Shown: piece by piece, positions 36,911-47,460 of the stretch
Numbering within the stretch: position 1 is the stretch's first letter
Layout of the letters: each line of letters starts with the position of its first letter
Assembly: GCF_000525995.1 (NCBI RefSeq)
Contig: NZ_AODL01000029.1
Location: forward strand, 1-64,000
Direction of reading: 5' to 3'
Source of the DNA: Paenilisteria riparia FSL S10-1204
GTDB taxonomy: Bacteria; Bacillota; Bacilli; Lactobacillales; Listeriaceae
DNA length: 64,000 bases
Notes under the pieces: model-generated
What the model saw: the letters and a program-made list of their open reading frames with translations, nothing else
Told to the model about the DNA's origin: nothing
Databases searched by the model: none
Translations under genes and position numbers: made by a program

Positions 36911-37330
36911 GTGAAGTATCAGGAGTCGACGATTGTCGTGCGTTATGCAGAGACGGATCAGATGGGGATTGTATATCATGCAAATTATCTGGTTTGGATG
37001 GAGATTGGTCGTACCGAGTTTTTAGAGAGTATAGGATTGCGGTATTTTGATATGGAGCAAGAGGGCTATATTTCGCCAGTATTGGATGTGCATATTTCGT
37101 ATAAGCAGGCGATGAAATATGGGCAAACAGCGGTCGTGAAAACGTGGATTAAGTCTTATGATGGTTTTCGAGTTGTTTATGGGTATGAAATTCGGCAGCA
37201 GGACGGCGAGCAATTACATATAGCTGGTGAAACAGAGCATATAGCGGTTCGTAAAGACGATTTCAAACCGGTAAGTATGCGCCGAACATTTCCAGAATGG
37301 CATGAAGCGTATTTAGAAGCAATGAAGTAG
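36911..37330 (+). CDS. yneP: YneP-type acyl-CoA thioesterase, hot-dog fold
   Basis: A 4-hydroxybenzoyl-CoA thioesterase/YbgC-type protein of about 139 residues. The catalytic Asp lies in YAETDQMGIVYHANYLVWME, and the rest of the single hot-dog domain is intact. Substrate is likely a short or medium acyl-CoA; not established. The ATG at 36905 directly abuts GGGAGGG, so I prefer the GTG at 36911 (MKYQESTIVVRYAETD), six bases after it. Order yneP-yneQ-plsY(yneS)-yneT-parE-parC matches Bacillus subtilis. Confidence 0.85.
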   Translation: MKYQESTIVVRYAETDQMGIVYHANYLVWMEIGRTEFLESIGLRYFDMEQEGYISPVLDVHISYKQAMKYGQTAVVKTWIKSYDGFRVVYGYEIRQQDGEQLHIAGETEHIAVRKDDFKPVSMRRTFPEWHEAYLEAMK

Positions 37331-37338
37331 GTGAGAGA

Positions 37339-38520
37339 ATGGCTTTTGGTGTCAAACGAGCAGAATTAGAAGCGTGGAAAAAACGAGCGGACAGTGGCGA
37401 AATCGCTTTTTTGACGCATTACTGGTTAGATGAACGCTTTCCAGATTCAAAAACGGTGACAAAGGCGGCTAGCGCGGATATCGAGAAGTTAAAGGCATGG
37501 GGCGCGTCGTACGGTTTTAAGCCAGAGTGGATTGATAGCCGTCACACGGGTTATCCTCACTATGATTTGTTTGGAGAAATACAACGAACCGTATTAAAAC
37601 AAGAAGGCATATGGGATCAAATAGAGCGATTTCATTTGGATGGTGACGAGACGATGTTAAAATTAGAAAATGATGCATTATTAGTAGAATTAAAAGAAGA
37701 TGGCGCGGAGTTAACGCGTATTTTCGATAAGAACTCGCAAAAAGAGTTTTTATGGCATGGCGATGGTGAATATTGGGCAAGACGTGCACCGGTCTTATTT
37801 CCAACGGTTGGCCGATTAGTGGAGGATACGTATTTCGTAGATGGCGCGGCTTTTCATTTAGGACAGCATGGATTTGCACGAGATCGTGTTTTTCAAGTGG
37901 TGAAACAAAGTGGTGAGGCGATTACATTACGACTAGAATATGATGAAGAATCCTTAGCGATTTACCCGTTCCGTTTTGCATTAGAAATTGCGTACAGATT
38001 AGATGGTGGCACGATTCATGTAGGGTATCATGTCGAGAATTTAGACGACAAGACGATGTACTTCTCTATCGGCGCGCATCCAGCGTTTAATGTGCCATTT
38101 GTTGCTGGTGAAACGTTTGAAGACTATTACCTTGATTTTGGCGCGGAGGAGCAACTTGATTCGTTAACGCTTGCTGGTGCTTATTTATCTGGCGAGAAGA
38201 AGGAAATCGGAAAAACGAAGAAATTACCACTAAATTACGAGCTATTCGGAAATGATGCGCTCATTTTTGAAGGACTTACAAAAAATGAAGTGACGATTCG
38301 TTCTCGCAAAAATCGTCATTTTGTTAAAGTAGTGTTTCCAGATTTCAAATTTGTCGGTTTATGGACGCCAAAACCTGGCACGCCGTTCCTATGTATTGAA
38401 CCGTGGTTTGGTATTGCTGATACGCAAGGCTCGTCTGTTGAACTAAAAGATAAACAGGCGATTGAAACGCTTGATATTGGTGCTACGTTTAATAGCGAAT
38501 ACACAATTACTATCGGCTAA
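37339..38520 (+). CDS. YneQ-like domain fused to aldose 1-epimerase-like protein
   Basis: Residues 1-105 resemble YneQ of Bacillus (MAFGVKRAELEAWKKRADSG, HYWLDERFPDSKTVTKAA), a small protein of unknown role. From about residue 113 (MLKLENDALLVELKEDGAEL) the rest is an aldose 1-epimerase/LacX-type beta-sandwich with HLGQHGFARDRVF and IGAHPAFNVPF and the acidic LCIEPWFGI. Such proteins interconvert sugar anomers or bind sugar phosphates. In other genomes the two are separate genes. The frame is open through the junction, but since this window carries many one-base indels the fusion could be an artefact: in another frame TGTTAA lies exactly at the ATG of the epimerase part. Confidence 0.7.
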   Translation: MAFGVKRAELEAWKKRADSGEIAFLTHYWLDERFPDSKTVTKAASADIEKLKAWGASYGFKPEWIDSRHTGYPHYDLFGEIQRTVLKQEGIWDQIERFHLDGDETMLKLENDALLVELKEDGAELTRIFDKNSQKEFLWHGDGEYWARRAPVLFPTVGRLVEDTYFVDGAAFHLGQHGFARDRVFQVVKQSGEAITLRLEYDEESLAIYPFRFALEIAYRLDGGTIHVGYHVENLDDKTMYFSIGAHPAFNVPFVAGETFEDYYLDFGAEEQLDSLTLAGAYLSGEKKEIGKTKKLPLNYELFGNDALIFEGLTKNEVTIRSRKNRHFVKVVFPDFKFVGLWTPKPGTPFLCIEPWFGIADTQGSSVELKDKQAIETLDIGATFNSEYTITIG

Positions 38521-38531
38521 ACGAAAGAAAA

Positions 38532-38564
38532 GACTTGGCACTCATATGGGCGCCAAGCCTTTTT
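38532..38564. terminator. Terminator between the epimerase gene and convergent plsY
   Basis: CTTGGC (38534-38539) pairs with GCCAAG (38552-38557), followed by CCTTTTT on the plus side. The stem is short. Confidence 0.5.
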
Positions 38565-39156
38565 ACATCCATGATATTTTAGGCTCTTCGCCTTTTTTGA
38601 TGCGTTTAATGTTTGGGATATGGCGATAAATAATAAATGCTGCGATGGCTGCTATGATGCCGACCAATATCCAATCAAACGAGAAAATCGAAATAATCAA
38701 TGCGCTGGTAGCTGCTATCATCGAGCTTAGCGACACGAATTTGCTTAACTTGAGTGAAATGACAAAAATCAGGAGCGCGGCTACAAATAACCACGGAGCG
38801 TATGCTAGAATCACACCAGCCGAAGTGGCCACGGCTTTTCCACCTTTAAAACGAGCAAATATCGGAAAACTATGACCAATAATCGCAAAGACTCCAGTTA
38901 GCAACCAAAAATGATGGCTGATATCGAGTTGGAAGAAAAACGGCAAGAGCGTTGCAACTGTTCCTTTCAAAATATCCATCACAGTGACAACAATACCAGG
39001 CTTGACACCAAGAACACGGAATGAATTCGTCGCGCCTAAGTTTCCACTGCCAAAATCACGAATATCTTTCTTATAAAAAATCTTTCCAATCCATAACCCT
39101 GAAGGAATGGAACCGAGAATGTAAGCTATAACGCAAAGTAAAATAATCATTTCCAT
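38563..39156 (-). CDS. plsY: Acyl phosphate:glycerol-3-phosphate acyltransferase PlsY
   Basis: PlsY makes lysophosphatidic acid from acyl phosphate and glycerol-3-phosphate, the first step of phospholipid synthesis. The 197-residue protein has five or so membrane segments and the motifs [26 protein letters not shown], and [13 protein letters not shown]. It lies on the minus strand, opposite to its neighbours, as plsY does in the Bacillus order. It would be transcribed from the 190-base space shared with the permease gene. Confidence 0.93.
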   Translation of the reverse strand: MEMIILLCVIAYILGSIPSGLWIGKIFYKKDIRDFGSGNLGATNSFRVLGVKPGIVVTVMDILKGTVATLLPFFFQLDISHHFWLLTGVFAIIGHSFPIFARFKGGKAVATSAGVILAYAPWLFVAALLIFVISLKLSKFVSLSSMIAATSALIISIFSFDWILVGIIAAIAAFIIYRHIPNIKRIKKGEEPKISWM

Positions 39157-39345
39157 GTGTACGAAACCCCTTTAAATTCGAACTATGTATCTTCGCAATT
39201 ATAACACAAAAAGAGATGAGATAATACTACGCTTCGCCGAATTTTATAGACTTTTTTACAAATATGGCGTAAAATAAATGGTTGTAAAGTTTTTTGCCAT
39301 TGCAGGAAATATCAGAAAATAACACAAAAGAAAAGAGGTTTTCAG

Positions 39346-40632
39346 ATGAGAGTAGGTATTGCTGGTTTGCAATGGATGATTTTCATGATTGCGGCTGCGA
39401 TTGTGGCGCCGATTGCGATTGCCGATTTATACCAGTTAAGTGCTGCTGATACGGCAGGCTTTATGCAGCGCACAATTTTTGTTTTAGGTATTGCGGGGCT
39501 ATTGCAAGGATTGCTTGGACACCGGTTGCCCATTCATGAAGGACCCGCAGGTTTGTGGTGGAGCGTTTTTACTATTTACGCAGGATTTATTGGTGTGCTT
39601 TATACATCGAATATTGAGGCGTTACAGGCATTGTCTGGCGGCTTGCTTGTCAGTGGTGTATTTTTCATTATTTTAGCTGTCAGCGGCTTTATCGGCGTTC
39701 TCGCTAAATTATTCACGCCAACTGTCACCTTTGTGTACTTGATGTTACTCGTTTTACAACTTAGCGGCTCCTTTATGAAGGGGATGTTCGGAATCTCTGC
39801 GAATCATGCAAAAATGGACCCTTGGATGGCATTGCTGAGCGCGATTGTCATTATTGCCACATTCGCCTTTGGTCGCTCCAAAATAATGTGGTTACGTCAA
39901 TATTCGGTTATTTTTAGTTTGATACTAGGCTGGGGCTTGTTTTTAGTTGCTGGAAAAGCACCGCATGTTAGCGAGGCGCATTCGTGGTTTGATATGCCGA
40001 AATTATTCGCCTTTGGTCCACCAACATTTGATTCAGGTGTGATTACAACCGCGATTTTCATTACGCTACTTCTGATTACGAATTTAGTCGCATCTGTTCG
40101 GTTGATGGAAACGATTGTGGCGGGAAATAAACCGAGTGATCCAAACAGGTATAAACGCGGCGGACTTATCTCTGGTGTAAACCAACTACTTGGTGGCGGA
40201 TTTTCAGCGATTGGTTCGGTACCGATTTCTGGTGCGGCGGGCTTTGTTTCGCAAACGGGACAAAAATCGATTAAACCGTTCTTGATTGGCTGTATGCTGG
40301 TCATTGGCATAACGCTTTTTCCTCCGATTATGAACGTCATGAGCGCGTTGCCAGCTCCTGTAGGCTATGCGGTAACTTTCGTACTTTTCTCGAATATGGT
40401 CGTTATGGCTTTAAAAGAATTAAAAAACATTACGAGCGGAGAAGACAATGCGTATCTTGTTATCGGTATTTCATTGATGGTAGGTGTTGGCGTGATGTTC
40501 TTATCTCCAACGGCAACACAAGGTTTGCCAGCTGCAGTCGTTGCGGTATTAAATAACGGACTTATCGTCGGCAGTGTTTTTGCGATTATTTTAGAACAGT
40601 TTTTCTTGTTTCGAGAAAAAGTGGCGAAATAA
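39346..40632 (+). CDS. NCS2-family purine/pyrimidine permease
   Basis: A 428-residue membrane transporter with 12 to 14 segments, of the uracil/xanthine permease (NCS2, UraA/PurX) family: AAAIVAPIAIADLYQLS near the start, NLVASVRLMETIVAG, GAAGFVSQTGQ (family QTG motif), and LLGGGFSAIGSVPISG. Proton symport of a nucleobase is inferred; the substrate is not decided by these motifs. No purine riboswitch is visible upstream. It stands between plsY and yneT, which are adjacent in Bacillus, so it is an insertion into that order. Confidence 0.85.
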   Translation: MRVGIAGLQWMIFMIAAAIVAPIAIADLYQLSAADTAGFMQRTIFVLGIAGLLQGLLGHRLPIHEGPAGLWWSVFTIYAGFIGVLYTSNIEALQALSGGLLVSGVFFIILAVSGFIGVLAKLFTPTVTFVYLMLLVLQLSGSFMKGMFGISANHAKMDPWMALLSAIVIIATFAFGRSKIMWLRQYSVIFSLILGWGLFLVAGKAPHVSEAHSWFDMPKLFAFGPPTFDSGVITTAIFITLLLITNLVASVRLMETIVAGNKPSDPNRYKRGGLISGVNQLLGGGFSAIGSVPISGAAGFVSQTGQKSIKPFLIGCMLVIGITLFPPIMNVMSALPAPVGYAVTFVLFSNMVVMALKELKNITSGEDNAYLVIGISLMVGVGVMFLSPTATQGLPAAVVAVLNNGLIVGSVFAIILEQFFLFREKVAK

Positions 40633-40705
40633 GTGAAACGTGAAGTTATAGCTTGCTATTTTCTAAACTTATCCGCTATGATAGGCGTAATAGGAGGGGA
40701 TTTCG

Positions 40706-41125
40706 ATGGCGATATTGAATCCTGAAAGAGCGGAGATTCATCAGATTTTGAACAAAGCAAAACGGATTGCAGTTGTTGGGCTCAGTGATAATCCAGAACG
40801 GACGTCCTATCAAATATCGGAACGTATGCAACAAGAAGGTTATACGATTATTCCGGTGAATCCTAAGGTAGACGAAGTGCTAGGTGAGAAAGCAGTGGCA
40901 AGCCTTGCGGATATTGAAGGACATGTTGATATTGTGGACGTTTTTCGGAGGTCGGAATTTTTGCCGGCGCTTGCAGAAGAATTTGACGCTATAGATGCAG
41001 ATGTCTTTTGGGCACAGTCTGGAATTTCGGATGAAACGGCGTATGATTTTTTGAAAGAAAGAGGGCATACGGTCATTATGGATCGCTGTATTATGGTGGA
41101 GTATTTGCTTTCTGGTAAGGGATAG
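40706..41125 (+). CDS. yneT: CoA-binding domain protein YneT
   Basis: A 139-residue single Rossmann domain of the CoA_binding_2 type: RIAVVGLSDNPERTSYQIS, YTIIPVNPKVDEVLGEK, VDIVDVFRRSEFLPAL, and FWAQSGISDE. The conserved Cys is in VIMDRCIMVEY. The exact role is unknown; it precedes parE in Bacillus and Listeria. Start ATG with GGAGGGG. A terminator follows, so it is not in one transcript with parEC. Confidence 0.85.
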   Translation: MAILNPERAEIHQILNKAKRIAVVGLSDNPERTSYQISERMQQEGYTIIPVNPKVDEVLGEKAVASLADIEGHVDIVDVFRRSEFLPALAEEFDAIDADVFWAQSGISDETAYDFLKERGHTVIMDRCIMVEYLLSGKG

Positions 41126-41154
41126 TGGTAGACTAGATAAATAGTTGCGAGTAG

Positions 41155-41181
41155 AAGCCTCTTGTTGATAGAGGCTTTTGA
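41155..41181 (+). terminator. Terminator after yneT
   Basis: AAGCCTCT pairs with AGAGGCTTTT around TGTTGAT. Confidence 0.7.
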
Positions 41182-41329
41182 CTTGTCTAAAATTTTTTGT
41201 TGATGGGGCTTTATTATTTTGTTGGATAGTGCTATTCTGATAAGGTAGTGGCTAAGCACATGTGTTTGGTTAGCTTGTAGATATGGGTAAACAGCTAGAT
41301 AAAGCATAAAACGGAAGGAGAAAAAAAGG

Positions 41330-43297
41330 ATGAGTCGTTCAAAAAATGAATATAATGATGATTCGATTCAGGTACTCGAGGGGCTTGAAGCTGTTCGTAA
41401 ACGTCCTGCGATGTACATCGGTTCAACGGATGCGCGCGGATTGCATCATTTAGTATATGAAATCGTGGATAATTCTGTAGATGAGGCGTTAGCTGGCTAC
41501 GGAAAGAAAATTAAAGTAGTATTGCATACCGATGAAAGTGTCAGTGTATCGGATGAAGGTCGTGGAATGCCGGTCGGTATGCATAAAACAGGAAAACCGA
41601 CTGTTGAAGTTATTCTAACGGTATTACATGCTGGCGGTAAGTTCGGTCAAGGCGGTTATAAAACAAGTGGAGGCTTGCACGGTGTAGGTTCTTCGGTTGT
41701 TAATGCGCTTTCTGAATGGTTAAAAGTGACGATTCACCGAGATGGTTTTACATACGAGATGGATTTTGCAAATGGTGGTAAACCAGTTGGTACGTTGCGC
41801 AAGCTTGGTAAAACTAACAAAAGAGGAACGACGATTCGTTTTAAACCTGATAAAACGATTTTTTCTATGACGTCTTATAATTATGAGACTTTATCGGAAC
41901 GACTACGCGAATCAGCATTTTTGTTAAAAGGCATGGATATTGAGCTGGTAGACGAGCGTATCGGGATGGAAGAGAAGTTTCATTTTGAAGACGGCGTGAA
42001 GAACTTTGTGGAATATATTAACGAGGGCAAGGACGTTTTGCATCCTGTTGTTTCATTTGAAGGTGAAAATAATACGATTGAAATAGAGATGGCTTTCCAA
42101 TTTAATGATGCCTACGCAGAAAATATTTTGAGCTTTGTTAATAATGTTCGAACGAAGGGCGCTGGCTCGCACGAAGCTGGGATGAAGGCGGCGATGACAC
42201 GGGTATTCAATGAGTATGCGCGTCGAGTTGGTGTTTTAAAAGAGAAGGATAAGAACCTAGAAGGCAGCGATATTCGTGAAGGGTTAGCAGCGGTTTTGTC
42301 GATTCGAATTCCGGAAAACTTGTTACAATTTGAAGGACAAACGAAGGAAAAACTTGGGACGCAAGAAGCTCGTCCAGCGGTTGATGCGGTCGTAGCGGAA
42401 CATCTTGGTTATTTTCTAGCGGAAAATCCAGAAGCTGGGGCGTTGTTGCTCAAAAAAGCGGTGAAGGCACGCGAAGCACGTGAGGCGGCTAGAAAAGCGC
42501 GTGAGGAAACGCGAAACGGAAAGAAACGCAAACGTTCTGAAACATCGCTTTCCGGTAAATTAACGCCAGCACAATCGCGCAACCCGCAAAAAAATGAATT
42601 GTATCTTGTCGAAGGTGACTCTGCTGGCGGTTCGGCGAAACAAGGTCGTGATCGCCGTTTTCAAGCGATTTTACCTTTGCGTGGCAAGGTTATTAATACG
42701 GAAAAAGCGAAATTGCAAGATATTATGAAGAATGAAGAGATTAGTACGATTATTCATACGGTCGGCGCTGGTGTTGGCGCTGAGTTTGAAGTGGATGATT
42801 GTAATTATGATAAAGTCGTCATTATGACCGATGCCGATACAGATGGAGCGCATATTCAAGTGTTGCTACTTACGTTCTTTTATCGTTATATGCGACCGCT
42901 TGTGGAAGCTGGAAAAGTATACATCGCTTTGCCGCCGCTTTATAAAGTAAGTAAAGGTGCTGGTAAAAAAGAAGTGATGGCCTATGCTTGGACGGATGAC
43001 GAGTTGGACGCTGCCATCAAGAAAATTGGTAAAGGCTATATCATTCAGCGTTACAAAGGACTTGGTGAAATGAATGCTGACCAGCTATGGGACACAACGA
43101 TGAATCCAGAGTCGCGAACGCTGATACGTGTACGGATTGATGATCTCGCGCGCGCTGAGCGTCGTGTGGCGACATTGATGGGTGACAAAGTAGAGCCAAG
43201 ACGTGACTGGATTGAGAAAAATGTCGAGTTTACATTGGAAGAAGACCAAAGCATTTTAGAAAATGAAAACATGATTATTGAGGAGGCAGGCGAATGA
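41330..43297 (+). CDS. parE: DNA topoisomerase IV subunit B
   Basis: The ATPase subunit of topoisomerase IV, which decatenates daughter chromosomes. It has the GHKL ATP site ([34 protein letters not shown]), and the TOPRIM part with [17 protein letters not shown] and [12 protein letters not shown]. The 655-residue length fits ParE and not GyrB. The linker [18 protein letters not shown] is basic. The ATG is at nine bases from GAAGGAG. It overlaps parC by four bases. Confidence 0.96.
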   Translation: MSRSKNEYNDDSIQVLEGLEAVRKRPAMYIGSTDARGLHHLVYEIVDNSVDEALAGYGKKIKVVLHTDESVSVSDEGRGMPVGMHKTGKPTVEVILTVLHAGGKFGQGGYKTSGGLHGVGSSVVNALSEWLKVTIHRDGFTYEMDFANGGKPVGTLRKLGKTNKRGTTIRFKPDKTIFSMTSYNYETLSERLRESAFLLKGMDIELVDERIGMEEKFHFEDGVKNFVEYINEGKDVLHPVVSFEGENNTIEIEMAFQFNDAYAENILSFVNNVRTKGAGSHEAGMKAAMTRVFNEYARRVGVLKEKDKNLEGSDIREGLAAVLSIRIPENLLQFEGQTKEKLGTQEARPAVDAVVAEHLGYFLAENPEAGALLLKKAVKAREAREAARKAREETRNGKKRKRSETSLSGKLTPAQSRNPQKNELYLVEGDSAGGSAKQGRDRRFQAILPLRGKVINTEKAKLQDIMKNEEISTIIHTVGAGVGAEFEVDDCNYDKVVIMTDADTDGAHIQVLLLTFFYRYMRPLVEAGKVYIALPPLYKVSKGAGKKEVMAYAWTDDELDAAIKKIGKGYIIQRYKGLGEMNADQLWDTTMNPESRTLIRVRIDDLARAERRVATLMGDKVEPRRDWIEKNVEFTLEEDQSILENENMIIEEAGE

Positions 43298-45723
43298 GTT
43301 CTCCAGATGAAAAAATTCAAGATTTAGCATTAGAAGAAGTGCTGGGCGATCGATTTGGCCGCTACAGTAAATATATTATTCAAGAACGGGCATTGCCAGA
43401 CGCGCGTGATGGTTTGAAACCAGTACAGCGACGGATTTTATTTGCGATGCATGTGGAAGGCAATACGGCAGAAAAAGGTTTCCGCAAGTCGGCGAAAACG
43501 GTCGGTAATGTGATTGGTAACTACCATCCGCACGGAGATTCTTCAGTGTATGAAGCGATGGTACGGATGAGTCAAGATTGGAAAGTCCGCAATACGCTAA
43601 TTGAAATGCATGGAAATAACGGGAGTGTGGACGGTGATCCGCCTGCTGCAATGCGTTATACGGAAGCGCGGATCTCGAAAATTTCGGCGGAACTATTACG
43701 CGATTTGGACAAGGAGACGGTCGACTTTGTTCCGAACTTTGATGATACGGCGAGTGAGCCGACGGTATTGCCGAGTCGTTTTCCCAACTTGTTAGTGAAT
43801 GGTTCCACGGGGATTTCGGCAGGTTATGCGACTGATATTCCACCACATAATTTGACGGAAGTTATTGATGGCGTGTTGAAGCGACTGGACAATCCGAACT
43901 GTTCCACGAGCGACATTATGAAATATATTAAAGGTCCAGATTTTCCAACGGGCGGTATTATTCAAGGTATCGATGGGATTCAAAAAGCATACGAAACTGG
44001 AAAAGGACGCGTTGTTGTTCGTTCCAAGACGACAATTGAAGATATGCGCGGAGGACGCCAACAAATCGTTATTACAGAAATTCCATATGAAATCAATAAA
44101 GCAACACTTGTGAAACGAATGGATGACTTGCGAATCGATAAAAAAATCGAAGGCATTTCTGAAGTGCGTGACGAGACAGACCGTTCTGGATTACGTATTG
44201 TTATCGAACTTAAAAAAGATGCGAATGCTGACGGCGTACTGAACTACCTTTTCAAAAATACCGATTTGCAAATTTCCTATAATTTTAATATGGTGGCGAT
44301 TTTTAATAAACGTCCGCAGTTGATGGGTGTTATTTCGATGTTGGATGCCTACATTGCGCATCAAAAAGAGATTATTACGAGACGTTCAGAATATGATATT
44401 AGACGTGCCAAGTCTCGCCAACACATTATTGACGGCTTGATGAAAGCTTTGTCTATTCTGGATGAAGTCATTCGTATTATTCGTGGTTCTAAAGATAAAC
44501 GAGATGCGAAGTTAAATTTACAAACGAATTATGATTTCAGCGAAAAGCAAGCAGAGGCTATTGTTTCTTTACAATTGTATCGCTTAACAAATACCGATAT
44601 TACGCAACTACAACAAGAAGCAGAAGAATTGGCGAAATTAATCGCTGAACTAGAAGCTATTTTAGGTGATGAAGCGAACCTTGTTCAATGTTTGAAAGAA
44701 GAACTGCAAGGTATTAAGAAAGCTTACAAAACACCGCGTTTGACAAGCATTGAAAATGAAATTACAGAAATCAAAATCGATACAGAAGTGCTTGTAGCCA
44801 GCGAAGAAGTCGTTGTTTCTGTAACGAAAGAAGGCTATGTGAAACGTACAGGTATGCGTTCTTATGCGGCTTCTAACGGGGAAGATTTGTCGATGAAAGA
44901 AACCGATCATGCGATTTTTGTGCAGTCGATGAATACAATGGATGCATTACTTTTATTTACAAGTAAGGGGAATTATATTTATCGTCCAGTGCATGAGTTG
45001 CCAGACATTAAGTGGAAGAGCTTAGGCGAGCACATTAGCCACCTTGTCACAGATGCTTCTGGAGACGAAGATGTCATTGCTGCAATCCCAATGAAGACAT
45101 TCAGTGAAACCGATAACTTCCTCTTCACAACAAAAAATGGCATGATAAAAGCGTCCGCGGTACTGAATTATCAGCCACAACGTTACTCGAAAACATTGAT
45201 GGCAATGAACTTAAAAGGAGATGATAGGCTTCTTTCTGTGTCTGTCATTAATGGTACAGAAGATGTCTTCTTAGCAAGTCATAATGGCTATGGATTACGT
45301 TATGCAGTTAGCGAAGTACCTGTTTCGGGCGCCCGTACAGCTGGTGTGAAGGCAATGAACCTTAAAGCAGGAGATTTTGTAGCAGGAGTTGCGGTTATCG
45401 CATCAGACGAGAAAAAAGATCTTGTCCTAATCACACAACGCGGTTCAGCAAAAAGAATGAAATTATCCGAATTCGAACCAATTTCGCGTGCTAAGCGCGG
45501 CTTACTCATGTTACGCGAACTAAAAAATAGCCCGCATCGCTTTATTAGTTTAGATTTAGCAGATAATAGCGATATCATTCATATTGCTACAAACAAAGAC
45601 GTAGTTGTAGACTTAAATGTTGCGAACTTGCGCGTGACTGATCGTTATTCCAACGGCTCATTTGTAATGGATGAGCAATTAGAAGGCGTTCCGGTAGAAA
45701 CATGGTTATCGCTAGCCCCATAG
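43294..45723 (+). CDS. parC: DNA topoisomerase IV subunit A
   Basis: The cleavage subunit of topoisomerase IV, 809 residues. The N-terminal region has [13 protein letters not shown] and [18 protein letters not shown], which is the quinolone-resistance region with the unaltered Ser-Ser-x-x-Glu pattern. The active-site Tyr is in [11 protein letters not shown]. The C-terminal third contains the beta-pinwheel repeats ([31 protein letters not shown]). ATGA overlap with parE makes a coupled pair, and a terminator follows. Confidence 0.96.
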   Translation: MSSPDEKIQDLALEEVLGDRFGRYSKYIIQERALPDARDGLKPVQRRILFAMHVEGNTAEKGFRKSAKTVGNVIGNYHPHGDSSVYEAMVRMSQDWKVRNTLIEMHGNNGSVDGDPPAAMRYTEARISKISAELLRDLDKETVDFVPNFDDTASEPTVLPSRFPNLLVNGSTGISAGYATDIPPHNLTEVIDGVLKRLDNPNCSTSDIMKYIKGPDFPTGGIIQGIDGIQKAYETGKGRVVVRSKTTIEDMRGGRQQIVITEIPYEINKATLVKRMDDLRIDKKIEGISEVRDETDRSGLRIVIELKKDANADGVLNYLFKNTDLQISYNFNMVAIFNKRPQLMGVISMLDAYIAHQKEIITRRSEYDIRRAKSRQHIIDGLMKALSILDEVIRIIRGSKDKRDAKLNLQTNYDFSEKQAEAIVSLQLYRLTNTDITQLQQEAEELAKLIAELEAILGDEANLVQCLKEELQGIKKAYKTPRLTSIENEITEIKIDTEVLVASEEVVVSVTKEGYVKRTGMRSYAASNGEDLSMKETDHAIFVQSMNTMDALLLFTSKGNYIYRPVHELPDIKWKSLGEHISHLVTDASGDEDVIAAIPMKTFSETDNFLFTTKNGMIKASAVLNYQPQRYSKTLMAMNLKGDDRLLSVSVINGTEDVFLASHNGYGLRYAVSEVPVSGARTAGVKAMNLKAGDFVAGVAVIASDEKKDLVLITQRGSAKRMKLSEFEPISRAKRGLLMLRELKNSPHRFISLDLADNSDIIHIATNKDVVVDLNVANLRVTDRYSNGSFVMDEQLEGVPVETWLSLAP

Positions 45724-45751
45724 CCGAAAGTACGGTAGAATAATAACAAGT

Positions 45752-45797
45752 AACGATTCCTAATATAGAAGTCCGTCCTAGGAATCGTTCTTTTAAA
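45752..45797 (+). terminator. Terminator between parC and luxS
   Basis: AACGATTCCTA (45752-45762) pairs perfectly with TAGGAATCGTT (45779-45789), then CTTTTAAAA. It ends the parEC unit about 20 bases before the luxS ribosome site. Confidence 0.7.
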
Positions 45798-45817
45798 AAG
45801 AAGGGATTGTTTGTACT

Positions 45818-46286
45818 ATGTCTGAAAAAATGAACGTAGAAAGTTTCAATTTAGATCATACAAAAGTAAAGGCCCCGTATGTTCGGCTGGCTGGTCAAAA
45901 AAAAGGGACACATGGTGACGAAATTTATAAATACGATGTGCGCTTTATGCAACCTAATAAAGAACATATGGAAATGCCCGCTTTGCATTCATTAGAGCAT
46001 TTGATGGCTGAGTTATCGCGTAACCATTCGGATAAGATTGTTGATATCAGCCCAATGGGATGCCAAACTGGTTTTTATATGTCGCTGATTAACCATACGG
46101 ATTATGATGATGTGCTAATTATTTTGGAAAAAACACTGCTTGATGTGTTGGAAGCTACAGAAGTTCCTGCATGTAACGAAGTACAATGTGGTTGGGCGGC
46201 AAGTCATAGTTTAGAAGGTGCACAAGAATTGGCACGCAATTTTCTAGCCAAAAAAACAAGAATGGCCACAAGTTTTCGGGGAATAG
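45818..46286 (+). CDS. luxS: S-ribosylhomocysteine lyase LuxS, frameshifted near C-terminus
   Basis: LuxS cleaves S-ribosylhomocysteine to homocysteine and DPD, the precursor of autoinducer-2. The metal motif [10 protein letters not shown] (His-x3-His) and the catalytic Cys with the third His region ([18 protein letters not shown]) are intact. Near the end an A7 run at 46250-46256 breaks the frame; with six A the protein ends [12 protein letters not shown] at 46286, the usual size of about 155 residues. As read it would carry about 17 unrelated residues to 46324. The catalytic part is unaffected in either case. Monocistronic, between two terminators. Confidence 0.92.
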
Positions 46287-46345
46287 TTTGTAAAAACATT
46301 TACAGTTTAGCAGGAATGTGTTAGATTGTATATATATACACAACG

Positions 46346-46380
46346 ATGAAGGTCACTGAAGCTGTGGCCTTCTTTTCCTT
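46346..46380 (+). terminator. Terminator after luxS
   Basis: GAAGGTCAC (46348-46356) pairs with GTGGCCTTC (46364-46372), one G-U, followed by TTTCCTTTTT. Confidence 0.75.
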
Positions 46381-46441
46381 TTTATGGTGAAAGCGGAAAC
46401 ACCTATAGTAGACAAGAAGTTTATGGAAAGGTGGGAATGAG

Positions 46442-46753
46442 ATGAACAACCTGTCGTTTATGCATCAAAATGAAATGGATTTTAAGTTGAAGCGTTTTAA
46501 TGAGGCTATAAATAAGCTGCAAGGAATCCAAAAAAAGAAGATAAATAAAAACTTAGAAATTCAGCAAACTGCTAAGTACAGCGTTATTGAATCATTTGAA
46601 ATAGTTTGCGAGAAAGAAATAAAGCAACAAGAAATTATTGATTATGGATTGCGCCACTACTTAAAAGGACGTATACATGTAGAAAAAGAATTATGGATTG
46701 TCGCCTCTATCAAAAACCTCATGGATTATGGCTATTTGAAAGTGGAGGAATAG
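46442..46753 (+). CDS. Unknown 103-residue protein
   Basis: I do not recognise it. The protein is basic and helical in the first half (MDFKLKRFNEAINKLQGIQKKKINK) and has a second part that looks like a small winged or helical fold (QEIIDYGLRHYLKGRIHVEKELWIV). There is no signal or membrane segment. It precedes another unknown gene by 23 bases, and the two share a terminator, so they form an operon between luxS and oatA. In L. monocytogenes this site holds internalin-type genes, by my memory, so it may be a variable spot. Confidence 0.65.
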   Translation: MNNLSFMHQNEMDFKLKRFNEAINKLQGIQKKKINKNLEIQQTAKYSVIESFEIVCEKEIKQQEIIDYGLRHYLKGRIHVEKELWIVASIKNLMDYGYLKVEE

Positions 46754-46776
46754 TTTTTAGGAGAGGAATTTGGTTT

Positions 46777-47421
46777 ATGGAATTAGAGCGTATTTGTCGA
46801 TTATTGCAGCAACGTGGGGAGCAAATTATTGTCACTAAAAATGGAGTTGAGACTTACCACGAAAGCGATGAAGACTATTATCGACTAGAGCGTGAGCGAT
46901 TATCTAAAAGTGAACAATGGCATTATTTTTACATTCGCAGCAGACAGGCAAAATTATTGGAAAGAGAGCATTTAGCAACATTTTCTGACGAATGCGAGGG
47001 AGCTCGGACTTTTTATCTATGGACAATGCGTAGTCATTATAGGCAAAAATATGTGCATAAAATCAGAGCGTATTTGCGTGATACGGACTATGATATGAGC
47101 CCAGATGTTGCAACAGTGGAACGAGCACTAGGTCTTTTTTTGCGATTGCACATACCAAAACATTTGTATAGTTTTGAAAATGAGCAGAAGCCAGATTCCA
47201 TTAATTTGGAGACGGATTGGGATTCGGGGCGAAGTTTTTATATTGATTTAAAAGGCAAAAGACATAGAGAAACGTTAGTTCGCCCGAAAAGTATTGCGAT
47301 TAGTATCGCTTTTGATCGTGTGTTGATGTTGTATTTATTTTACCAAGAACAAGATGCGCTGTTTCAATCTAAGGAAATTCGAACGCTTTTCAACGAACAG
47401 GAGCGACTAGTTTTTTTATAA
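46777..47421 (+). CDS. Unknown 214-residue protein
   Basis: I do not recognise a family. I start it at the ATG at 46777 (MELERICRLLQQRGEQ), after GGAGAGGAA, rather than in the overlapping upstream frame. It is soluble, rich in Arg, Glu and Tyr, with helical segments (YYRLERERLSKSEQWHYFYI, RSHYRQKYVHKIRAYLRDT) and a beta-rich part (SGRSFYIDLKGKRHRETLV). No catalytic motif stands out. It follows the 103-residue unknown gene in one operon, and a strong terminator lies just after the stop. Confidence 0.65.
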   Translation: MELERICRLLQQRGEQIIVTKNGVETYHESDEDYYRLERERLSKSEQWHYFYIRSRQAKLLEREHLATFSDECEGARTFYLWTMRSHYRQKYVHKIRAYLRDTDYDMSPDVATVERALGLFLRLHIPKHLYSFENEQKPDSINLETDWDSGRSFYIDLKGKRHRETLVRPKSIAISIAFDRVLMLYLFYQEQDALFQSKEIRTLFNEQERLVFL

Positions 47422-47423
47422 CT

Positions 47424-47460
47424 AAAAAGGAGTTTGGCGAAATTGCCAAACTCCTTTTCT
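47424..47460. terminator. Bidirectional terminator between the unknown pair and oatA
   Basis: AAAAGGAGTTTGGC pairs perfectly with GCCAAACTCCTTTT around GAAATT, with A and T runs at both ends. Confidence 0.9.

Noticed and set aside
39157..39345. Purine riboswitch ahead of the NCS2 permease
   Set aside because: The conserved purine-aptamer junction and paired loops are not visible in this 190-base space.
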